A DNA stretch of 8,355 bases from an uncultured Collinsella sp. GTDB taxonomy: Bacteria; Actinomycetota; Coriobacteriia; Coriobacteriales; Coriobacteriaceae. Numbering within the stretch: position 1 is the first letter of the stretch; every line of letters begins with the position of its first letter. Shown in pieces: positions 1-6,226 of this stretch. The stretch is from positions 1-8,355 of the forward strand of contig CABUSE010000054.1 in assembly GCA_902494135.1 (NCBI GenBank), in the 5' to 3' direction. Below the pieces are notes generated by a model, which worked only from the letters and a program-made list of their open reading frames with translations, was not told the DNA's origin and did no database searches. The position numbers were made by a program, and so were the translations under genes.

Positions 1-2888
1 CCGTATTCGGTCGATTCACTCGAGGAGTTACCCGTAGTAAAGCCGGCGTTGGCACCAAAGCACAGGCCGCCAAACAACTCGTGCTTTGCGAGCTTCGCGC
101 CCATGACAACGCTGCCGTTCAGCGTAAAGCCGTACTCAAACTCCTGTTCCTCGCCCTCCTCGACTTCGATGGTCTGCTCAATGCTCGCTCCCGACTGCGC
201 GACGGCGCCGTTAAACCCATCGTGCGTGTAGGCGCGCGTTACGCCAGGCTTGCCCAGGCCAAAGGAATCCCCAACGGGAGTCTCGCCGTTGAGCGTCGTT
301 TGATAGGTTCCGGGTTCTCCCGACCGGTTGGTCAAAAAGTAGCTGAGCGGCGTCATATTGTGCTGTTTGGCAATGCGGTCATAGGCCTCGACATTAACGA
401 CCGAGGTCTGCGCGCCGAGCGACACGGGCGCCGCCATCACGCCCTTGCCACCAGTTTCCTCATTTTCGATCTCATACTCGTAATAGACCATCGGAATCGT
501 GTAGAGCACGGCCTTGTCACCCTCGCCGGCATGCGACTCATAGCTTACGCTTGCGCTGACCGTGCGCTCGCTCCGGTAGTCATAGCATCCCTCGGCGGCA
601 AAATCGACTGAAGCATTCATCGCGACCAGGGGCGGACCGGTCTGCACCTCGACGGCAACGCCCAACTCGGCGCCAATGGTATAGCCCTGGGATGTCCCCG
701 TGCCCTTTTCCTCTCCGTATGACGTGCCGCCCAACACCAGATAGCCGTATGCCTGCTCCAGATCCTCAACATAGGGCGCATCCTGCAGCACGGCAAGCAC
801 GCGCGGGTTGGTATAGACCTTGTAGCGGTCCTTGTACGTGATCTTGACGCTGTCGTTGTCGACATCGGGCAGCGCGAGCGAGATAAATGTGCCGTAGGTA
901 GTGCCGCGACGGTTGCTCTCGCTAATCACCTGCTCCTCGCCGCGGCGCACCTTTCCGTTCTCGTCGAGCGAAAAATGCGAGGCGGTCATCCAATAGTAGT
1001 CATCGTTCTTGCGCAGGTCCTCGTCGCGGTGCTTGCCCACCACAGCGATAAAGCTCTCGTTATAGCGGTCCGAACCCGAGACGCTGCCCGCCTTGACGTC
1101 GCTGATCCACACCTGCTCTATACCCTTGTGGTCATGCTTGTTGCTGCTGTTGTATTGCTGACCGCTCATGCTCATGGTTCCGACCATGGACCCCAAGCCC
1201 TGAGCCCCGCTCTGTGCCGTGTTGCAGGCAAAGTCGCGGAACACATCGCCGCCCACGAGCACCTCGTCGACCGCCAGCTGCTCGGACAGGCCGTCAAGGT
1301 TGGCAGTGGCAAGGGCAATAGGCGCCAAGGTGCACGGATAGCGCTTATCCTGAGCGCTATCCTTCCATGCGCTGTTGGGCGCATGCATCAGCCCATAGGA
1401 GGCGAGGAGCCCGTCTCTGTATTCCTTACAATCGGAAAGCTTGAACTCGCCAGACTCCGAGTCAAAATACGCGTAGCGGTACAGCGCGCCGTACAGCCCC
1501 TTGCTGCCGTCAGAAGCGCCGTAATCAAAAGCGCTGCGTTGCCAGTCATAGCCCGCAAGAATAAGGCCCGTGACGGTTTCACCCGTCTTCTCTCCTTCTT
1601 CATCGTAGGCGGCAAACGTGCCGAACGTCGCATTCGCAGCGACCATGGTCTTGCCGTTCGCGGAGAGGGAGATTGCGCCCGCGTCGCCCAGAGCATCGAC
1701 ATGGACGAGCGCACCCTTGGATGCATCCCACGAAAACAGCTCGCAATGCGTCGACTTATCAATATTCTTCTTGCCGTAGGGTGCCGAGACCACGATGGCG
1801 AGGTCATCGCAAAAATCGCGATCGAGGTCGCCGGCCGCTAGCGAAACGACAGGAGCTGACTGAAGCTGCGTCCAAGAGTCGTTCCCGCCCTTGTTGTGCG
1901 TGGTGTAGTCCGCGGCGTTACCGGCATCGATCTTGACGACGCTTTGCTTCCAGTTGCCGCCCTCCAAGTCATACATGTCGACTACAGCCTTGCGCACGCC
2001 GTTCTCGTCGACATAGCAGCCCGCGTAGACAAAAAGCTCGTCGACGCCGTCGCCATCGACATCGCCCGCCTCGACATCAAAGACGGCGTCGTGCTCTTGC
2101 AGGTAACCGGCATCCAGGTACTTAAAACGGCCTTCGTACATCATATTAGTGTTGACCGTCACCGGCAGGTGTGTGTCGAGAGTGCGCGTACGCCCGTTGC
2201 TAAACGAGTAGAGGACCAGCTCAACCTTTCCGGCGTATGACTTGCCGTCAATCGTCGTGGAGGAACTGTCGCCGTAGGCACGGAGCTCGGCAACGCGGCT
2301 CTTTTTGCCCGTGCTGGCGTCGCTGCAGAACTCAACACTCGTGGCGTGAATGCCCGAGAAACCGTTGTTGTCGTTGGCGAGTACTGTTGAGGACTCATTG
2401 TTGCTTAGGTACGACCAGGTGCCGCCACCGTAGTCGCTATGCTTGTAGAGATCGCTGTTCGTATCGAAGTTGTTGACGTTTTGCCAGAACTTTGCGGCGC
2501 CCCACACACTTCCATAGCCATCGGTGAGTTTGCTGCTGCCGCCAATGTCACCGCGCTCGACGTTCTCGAGCTTGTCGCGCAGAGTGTAGCGATTGCCATG
2601 GCTACCGTTAGCTGCCATATAGACCTCGCTGCGCGTGGCAAACGTCGTGGGGGTATCAGTGGAATAGGGGCCAACGGTATCGGCCGGAATGTCCTCGCTC
2701 GTGCCCAGACCCAGGGCCTGATAATCCTGCTCGGTCATATCGGTGATTGCGGGCGCGTCTGCCGCCTGGGCAACCTGGGGCGTGGCCGTGAAGCAGGCGA
2801 CGCTCGTGGCGATCAACGCAGCAAGCGCCGCCGTCCCAACAAGCGGGATTTTCGACAGCCTACGGATACGGGGGTGTGGAACGTACAT
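1..2888 (-). CDS. Large secreted FG-GAP/VCBS-like repeat protein, 3' end outside the window
   Basis: The frame is open without a stop from an ATG at 2888 to the window edge, giving at least 962 residues. GAGG at 2895-2898 lies 6 nt before the ATG and supports this start. The N-terminus is a Sec signal peptide: RIRRLSK at 7-13, a hydrophobic stretch at about 14-34, and a likely cut after AQA (residues 40-42). C32 sits in SVAC, a poor lipobox, so a lipoprotein is less likely. Three acidic metal loops are visible: DVDGDGVDE at 276-284, DLDRDFCDD at 354-362 and DVDNDS at 675-680. The first two sit in AGD(V/L)D...L contexts typical of FG-GAP/VCBS beta-propeller blades. Residues 735-805 and 918-962 are related Gly/Ser/Val-rich beta segments. 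The protein is probably exported and calcium-stabilised; adhesion or binding to polymers is inference. A cell-wall anchor or a further domain could follow outside the window. The exact family is not recognised. Confidence 0.9.
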   Translation of the reverse strand, partial: MYVPHPRIRRLSKIPLVGTAALAALIATSVACFTATPQVAQAADAPAITDMTEQDYQALGLGTSEDIPADTVGPYSTDTPTTFATRSEVYMAANGSHGNRYTLRDKLENVERGDIGGSSKLTDGYGSVWGAAKFWQNVNNFDTNSDLYKHSDYGGGTWSYLSNNESSTVLANDNNGFSGIHATSVEFCSDASTGKKSRVAELRAYGDSSSTTIDGKSYAGKVELVLYSFSNGRTRTLDTHLPVTVNTNMMYEGRFKYLDAGYLQEHDAVFDVEAGDVDGDGVDELFVYAGCYVDENGVRKAVVDMYDLEGGNWKQSVVKIDAGNAADYTTHNKGGNDSWTQLQSAPVVSLAAGDLDRDFCDDLAIVVSAPYGKKNIDKSTHCELFSWDASKGALVHVDALGDAGAISLSANGKTMVAANATFGTFAAYDEEGEKTGETVTGLILAGYDWQRSAFDYGASDGSKGLYGALYRYAYFDSESGEFKLSDCKEYRDGLLASYGLMHAPNSAWKDSAQDKRYPCTLAPIALATANLDGLSEQLAVDEVLVGGDVFRDFACNTAQSGAQGLGSMVGTMSMSGQQYNSSNKHDHKGIEQVWISDVKAGSVSGSDRYNESFIAVVGKHRDEDLRKNDDYYWMTASHFSLDENGKVRRGEEQVISESNRRGTTYGTFISLALPDVDNDSVKITYKDRYKVYTNPRVLAVLQDAPYVEDLEQAYGYLVLGGTSYGEEKGTGTSQGYTIGAELGVAVEVQTGPPLVAMNASVDFAAEGCYDYRSERTVSASVSYESHAGEGDKAVLYTIPMVYYEYEIENEETGGKGVMAAPVSLGAQTSVVNVEAYDRIAKQHNMTPLSYFLTNRSGEPGTYQTTLNGETPVGDSFGLGKPGVTRAYTHDGFNGAVAQSGASIEQTIEVEEGEEQEFEYGFTLNGSVVMGAKLAKHELFGGLCFGANAGFTTGNSSSESTEY

Positions 2889-2932
2889 GAGGGACCTCGC
2901 TTTATTCGAGTGGAGTGGACTCATTTTTGCAA

Positions 2933-2992
2933 ATGATACGCCCGATGCCCGATATCACGTGTCTCATTTTCGCCAACGGCGTGTCTCATTTT
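2933..2992 (-). promoter_or_regulatory. Putative control region of the secreted-protein gene with direct repeats
   Basis: On the minus strand AAAATGAGACACG occurs twice, at 2992-2980 and 2970-2958, exactly 22 bp apart (about two helical turns). A shorter relative, AAAAATGAG at 2928-2920, lies 43 bp from the nearer copy. A -10-like TATCAT is at 2938-2933, placing transcription start near 2926. There is no good -35 box: CACGTG occupies that place. A weak -35 with direct repeats just upstream fits an activator-dependent promoter, but this is inference. The copy at 2984-2997 also forms a small palindrome, TCTCA-TTTT-TGAGA. Confidence 0.3.
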
Positions 2993-3010
2993 TGAGAATC
3001 CGAGATGCCG

Positions 3011-3485
3011 CGGAAATCTTATCCCAGCTCAAAGGCCATTTCTGGGATGTATTTTCCGTCGAGTGCCTCATCGGGAAACTGCATCCCATTTCAAGCGTCG
3101 ATTCTGGGACGCACTTTCCCCTTAGACCCTCAACCGGAAACCGCATCCCACTTTGAGCGCAAATTCCGGGATGCATTTTCCGCTTGAGCCTCATTGGGAA
3201 ACGGCGTCCCACTTTGAGGGCTGATTGTGGGATGCATTTTCCGGTTTTGCTCTCATTGGGAAAATGCATCCCGTTTCTTGACCGAATAATGGGACGCAAT
3301 TTCCCGTTGGAGCGCCTTTGGGAAAGTGTGTCCCACTTCGACCGCCCAGAGTGGGATGCACTTTCCGCAAAGCACCTCAACGGGAAACTACGTCCCATTC
3401 CAAAGGCAAATTCCGGGACGCATTTTTCGAAAGCCTGCCCATCCGGAAAGCCCGTCCCACTTTGGACGCATCCGGGCACGGAACC
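3011..3485. repeat. Array of alternating inverted GGGA-N7-TCCC-like sites, 62-bp period
   Basis: Fifteen copies of a 15-16 bp motif alternate in orientation. Forward copies (TGGGAYGCANTTTCC) start at 3043, 3105, 3167, 3228, 3290, 3352 and 3414. Reverse copies (GGGAAANTGCRTCCCA) start near 3011, 3073, 3135, 3196, 3258, 3320, 3382 and 3444. The same orientation recurs every 61-62 bp and neighbouring sites are 30-32 bp apart. Most copies are themselves interrupted palindromes, GGGA-N7-TCCC. Linkers are partly conserved: CTCAT or CTCAA often precedes reverse copies and CACTTTGAG follows them, so the unit is about 31 bp. End copies (3011, and 3473-3485) are degenerate. Open frames cross the array on both strands, but a 62-bp period shifts frame in each unit, so no peptide repeat is maintained. 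The array lies about 120 bp upstream of the secreted-protein start. It resembles a BIME-like cluster or an operator array; function is unknown. Confidence 0.9.
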
Positions 3486-3518
3486 ATCGACCTATCAGGC
3501 CTCCCATCAATAAAGAGG

Positions 3519-3647
3519 CGTCCTCCCGGACGGCGGGGCACGAAGTTCATCGCGAGTTCCGCACGCAAAGAAGGCCACTTAATGTGGCCTTCGTCTTGCG
3601 CAGGACTGTAGAGCAGGGAACTTCGTGCCCCGCCGTCCGGGAGGACG
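3519..3647. repeat. 129-bp element with 30-bp perfect terminal inverted repeats
   Basis: Bases 3519-3548 and 3618-3647 are exact reverse complements over 30 bp and GC-rich. Each arm contains its own small hairpin, CGTCC-N4-GGACG, at its outer end. The 69-bp interior is also imperfectly self-complementary and carries the hairpin at 3564-3600. Outside the arms the sequence is T-rich in the direction of exit on both strands (TTTCATTT on plus, CCTCTTTATT on minus), so transcripts from either side could stop here. It lies 43 bp past the stop of the flavodoxin-like gene. A MITE-like non-autonomous element or a long stem-loop RNA/terminator are the main readings. I see no target-site duplication, which weakens the transposon reading. 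Confidence 0.85.
3564..3600. terminator. Hairpin inside the 129-bp element, probable intrinsic terminator
   Basis: AAGGCCAC (3571-3578) pairs perfectly with GTGGCCTT (3584-3591) around the loop TTAAT. CGCAA (3564-3568) and TTGCG (3596-3600) extend the stem past a short internal mismatch. Flanks are A-rich before and T-rich after on both strands (TTCGTCTTG on plus, TTCTTTG on minus), so it could act in both directions. It would most naturally end the flavodoxin-like transcript. The U-tract is interrupted, so efficiency is uncertain. Confidence 0.55.
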
Positions 3648-3689
3648 TTTCATTTAGAAAGATGGACCGACCGCCGTCAGCGATGGGAG

Positions 3690-4247
3690 CTACTCCCCCA
3701 GCACGGCCTTTTTGGCGGCTGCGGCCATGTTGTCCAGATCTTCCTTGGTGGGATGGTCCTTTGCGGCAAACCAGTTGTCGAGCAGCATCTTATAGCGCGC
3801 GTTTTCGGGTTCTTGCTCAAGCATTGCCTCGTAACGCTGCTTGACCGCGGGGCCCATCTTGCCCTGGCACATCGCCCAGCCCGCAAGCTCGGCATCCTCG
3901 GCCAAGTTAGACGATACGCGGTCGATAATCTGCTGGTAATAGCTCTGGTCGGCGCCAAAACCGCAGGTGCCAAACAGAAAGACGCGCTTGCCGTGCAAGG
4001 CGGAGAGCAACGCCGCGACCGAAGGCGTGCACGCGCCCTTGTCGCACCAAAAACCGACGAGCACCGTGTCGGCCGCGCAGGCGCCCTGCGCCTCGAGCGC
4101 AACCTGATTTGCATCCGCATCGTCGCTCAACGCCGCGGCATGGACAAACTCAACACCCGCAGCCTGCAGAGCGCGCTTGATCGCGCCCGAAACCATCCTG
4201 GTATTACCGCTCTTGCTGTTAACCACCAAAGAGCATGTCATAGTCAC
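3690..4247 (-). CDS. Flavodoxin family protein, BilS-like (Flavodoxin_3 type)
   Basis: A 185-residue cytoplasmic protein with a flavodoxin fold. The phosphate-binding loop is SKSGNTR at 11-17, close to the classical T-x-T-G-N-T that holds the FMN phosphate. Next come TVLVGFWCDKG at 61-71 (W67 is a candidate flavin-stacking residue) and VFLFGTCGFG at 89-98 (third strand and FMN loop). MCQGKM at 126-131 and a charged helical tail at 133-185 complete it. This order resembles the flavodoxin-like proteins annotated as BilS, partner of bilirubin reductase BilR; that match is from memory and no bilR is visible here. It likely carries electrons with FMN. The first codon is GTG at 4247, but an ATG two codons later (4241) is equally plausible: GAGG lies 4 nt from the GTG and 10 nt from the ATG. 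It ends in TAG just before the 129-bp inverted-repeat element. Confidence 0.93.
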   Translation of the reverse strand: MTMTCSLVVNSKSGNTRMVSGAIKRALQAAGVEFVHAAALSDDADANQVALEAQGACAADTVLVGFWCDKGACTPSVAALLSALHGKRVFLFGTCGFGADQSYYQQIIDRVSSNLAEDAELAGWAMCQGKMGPAVKQRYEAMLEQEPENARYKMLLDNWFAAKDHPTKEDLDNMAAAAKKAVLGE

Positions 4248-4300
4248 GTTGCCTCGTTTCCCCCAAAACTAAAGCCACTAATGCAATTTATTAGATGAAT

Positions 4301-4328
4301 ATCTTAGTACTAACGACGCAGATGTAAA
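4301..4328 (-). promoter_or_regulatory. Putative sigma-70-type promoter of the flavodoxin-like gene
   Basis: On the minus strand TTTACA (4328-4323, five of six matches to TTGACA) is followed after 16 bp by TAAGAT (4306-4301, four of six to TATAAT). Transcription would start near 4294, giving a leader of about 47 nt. The spacer contains the 10-bp palindrome TTAGTACTAA (4304-4313 on plus), a possible operator. This region is AT-rich compared with its neighbours. Confidence 0.45.
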
Positions 4329-4332
4329 CCAT

Positions 4333-4349
4333 CTGCCGCCAATCGGCAG
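4333..4349 (-). terminator. Weak stem-loop after the ABC operon
   Basis: Three bases past the stop codon of the second ABC gene, CTGCCG and CGGCAG form a 6-bp stem with a 5-nt loop. An overlapping alternative, AGATG-N5-CATCT, covers 4320-4334. No run of T follows on the minus strand, so this may be an attenuating or stabilising hairpin rather than a true intrinsic terminator. Read-through into the flavodoxin-like gene is possible. Confidence 0.25.
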
Positions 4350-4352
4350 CCC

Positions 4353-6212
4353 CTACTGGGCAAACTGGCTGCGGTAGAGCTCGGCATAGAAGCCGTCTGC
4401 CGCCAGCAGCTCGTCGTGCGTGCCGCGCTCGATAATCTGCCCGTCGCGCATCACCAGAATGCAGTCGGCGTTGCGGATGGTGCTCAGGCGGTGCGCCACG
4501 ACAAAGCTTGTGCGACCGGCCATGAGCTCGTCGAATGCCGCCTGCACCTGCAGCTCGGTGCGAGTATCGATGCTCGACGTTGCCTCGTCCAGTAGCAGAA
4601 TCGCCGGGTCGGTGAGCATGACGCGCGCGATGCACAGCAGCTGCTTTTGGCCCTGGCTAAACGTGCCGCCGTCCTCGCCAATCACCGTGTCGTAGCCTTT
4701 CGGCAGCTGCACGATAAACTTGTGCGCATGCGCGCGCTTGGCAGCTTCGATAACCTGCTCGCGCGTGGCGTCGGGACAACCGTAGGCAATGTTCTGAGCC
4801 ACTGTGCCCTCGAACAGCCAAGTGTCCTGCAGCACCATGCCAAAGGTGCGGCGCAGGCTTGCACGCGTGTAATCACGCGAAGACCGGCCATCGACCGCAA
4901 TGCGACCGGCATCGATATCGTAAAACCGCAGCAGCAAGTTGATGAGCGTCGTCTTGCCGCAGCCCGTGGGGCCGACCAGGGCAAAGCGCATGCCGGGTTT
5001 GGCCTCGATGCAGATATCCTGCAGCAGCTTGCGGTCGGACACATAGCTAAAGTCCACATGCTCAAAGGTCACCTCGCCCTGCGGGGCGGCAAGCTCCACG
5101 GCATCTGGCGCATCGGGCTCCTGCTCGCGGGCGTCGAGCAGCGCAAACATGCGGCGCGCCGAGGCATACGCCGTCTGGATCTGCGTAATGACGTTGGTAA
5201 CCTCGTTGAACGGCTTGGTGTACTGGTTGGCGTAGGACAGGAAAATCTGCACGCCGCCCACCGTAAGCGCCGCCGGCACGCCCGTGATCACGCCCACGCA
5301 GCCGATCACGGCGACCACGGCATAGATGATGTTGTTGATAAAGCGCGTACCGGGGTTAGAGAGCGAACCCATAAACTGCGCGCGCTCGCCCGCGGTGTAG
5401 AGCTCAGCATTGAGGGCATCGAAGCGCTGCTGAGCGTTCGAGCCATAGGCAAACGCGTCCACGAGCTTTTGCTCGCCCACATACTCCTCGATATGGCCAC
5501 CGAGCTGCCCTTGAATGCGCTGCTGCGCCGTAAAGCTTTTATTGGAAAGCTTGGCGATGGCGCCGGCTGCAAAAATGGAAAGCGGCGTGACGAGCACCAC
5601 CACAAGCGTCATGGTCAGGTTAATGGAGAGCATAAACGCGAGCGTGCCCACAATGGTGATAACGCCGGTAAGGAGCTGCGTAAAGCCCTGCAGCAGACCG
5701 TCGCCAACCTGGTCGACGTCGTTGACCACGCGGCTCATAAGGTCGCCGTGGGCATGGCTGTCGATAAAGCTGAGCGGCATGCGGCTGAGTTTGTCGCTCG
5801 CCTCCACGCGCATGTCGCGCACCGTCTCGTAGGACAGGCGGTTAACGCAATAGCCCTGCAGCCACTGGAAGGCCGCAGCACCTACGACGACAATCGCGAG
5901 CTTGGTGACAAGCGGCAGTAGCGCGTCGAAGTCCACCTGCCCGGCAGCAATAATCAGGTCGATGCCCTCGCCGATAAGAATAGGCGTGTAGAGCTGCAAA
6001 ATCACGGAGATGGCGGCACTCACAAACGACGCTACAAACGAAATGCGGTGCGGACGGACGTAACCCATCAGGCGGCGGGTCACCGTGCCCACGGGATAGC
6101 GCTCGGGGTCGCCGGGCTGGCGTGGGCCGTCACCCAGGTCGTTGAGGCTATCGTTGCCGGACACGTTGGCCGTCATCGTGGCGACCGAACCGGAAGAAGT
6201 GTACGGATTCAT
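4353..6212 (-). CDS. ABC exporter half-transporter, catalytically complete subunit of a heterodimer
   Basis: The 619-residue protein has an N-terminal extension of about 40 polar residues, six membrane helices (roughly 58-82, 99-122, two within 174-220, 288-311 and 316-345) and a C-terminal ATPase domain. Motifs are Walker A GPTGCGKT at 414-421, Q-loop Q462, signature FSQGQ at 518-522, Walker B ending LLLDE with catalytic E543, D-loop SSID at 546-549 and H-loop H574. The catalytic site is intact, while the signature differs from LSGGQ. In heterodimeric exporters such as TM287/288, LmrCD, BmrCD and EfrCD that is the signature facing the partner's degenerate site. It should pair in the membrane with the product of the gene just upstream to export a drug, lipid or peptide; the substrate cannot be read from sequence. 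The start is fixed by AGGAGG 8 nt upstream, and the ATG directly follows the upstream TAA. Confidence 0.97.
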   Translation of the reverse strand: MNPYTSSGSVATMTANVSGNDSLNDLGDGPRQPGDPERYPVGTVTRRLMGYVRPHRISFVASFVSAAISVILQLYTPILIGEGIDLIIAAGQVDFDALLPLVTKLAIVVVGAAAFQWLQGYCVNRLSYETVRDMRVEASDKLSRMPLSFIDSHAHGDLMSRVVNDVDQVGDGLLQGFTQLLTGVITIVGTLAFMLSINLTMTLVVVLVTPLSIFAAGAIAKLSNKSFTAQQRIQGQLGGHIEEYVGEQKLVDAFAYGSNAQQRFDALNAELYTAGERAQFMGSLSNPGTRFINNIIYAVVAVIGCVGVITGVPAALTVGGVQIFLSYANQYTKPFNEVTNVITQIQTAYASARRMFALLDAREQEPDAPDAVELAAPQGEVTFEHVDFSYVSDRKLLQDICIEAKPGMRFALVGPTGCGKTTLINLLLRFYDIDAGRIAVDGRSSRDYTRASLRRTFGMVLQDTWLFEGTVAQNIAYGCPDATREQVIEAAKRAHAHKFIVQLPKGYDTVIGEDGGTFSQGQKQLLCIARVMLTDPAILLLDEATSSIDTRTELQVQAAFDELMAGRTSFVVAHRLSTIRNADCILVMRDGQIIERGTHDELLAADGFYAELYRSQFAQ

Positions 6213-6226
6213 TTAGCAGCCCTCCT
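6213..6226 (-). promoter_or_regulatory. Shine-Dalgarno of the second ABC gene embedded in the end of the first
   Basis: AGGAGG occupies 6226-6221 on the minus strand, within the last codons (Lys-Glu-Gly-Cys) of the first ABC gene. Eight bases separate it from the ATG at 6212. The stop TAA (6215-6213) is immediately followed by ATG, with no gap or overlap. This is a classic arrangement for coupled, near-equimolar synthesis of two subunits. Confidence 0.85.

Noticed and set aside
81..1841. Two long plus-strand frames (81-611 and 975-1841) opposite the secreted protein
   Set aside because: The minus-strand frame is open for 962 codons with a signal peptide and calcium loops; the plus-strand frames lack motifs and are shadows.
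2964..3479. A 171-codon minus-strand frame with repeated GKCxPE / MGxSFP-like peptides, and open plus-strand frames over the same bases
   Set aside because: The peptide repeats are a by-product of the DNA array. The 62-bp period changes frame every unit, so the frame is not preserved from copy to copy, and both strands are open because the repeat lacks stops.
3011..3485. CRISPR array
   Set aside because: The repeats are only 15-16 bp and alternate in orientation, the 15-18 bp linkers are partly conserved, and no cas gene is near.
3561..3620. tRNA or other structured RNA gene inside the 129-bp element
   Set aside because: There is no cloverleaf, no TTCGA-type T-loop in position and no CCA end; the pairing is explained by the nested inverted repeats.
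3519..3647. Retron-type or integron attC-type element
   Set aside because: No reverse transcriptase or integrase is in the window, and perfect 30-bp arms are unlike the imperfect stems of attC sites.
4647..5921. A 424-codon plus-strand frame opposite the second ABC gene
   Set aside because: It lies wholly antisense to a gene with complete ABC motifs, is rich in His/Arg/Ala as expected for a shadow frame, and shows no recognisable domain.
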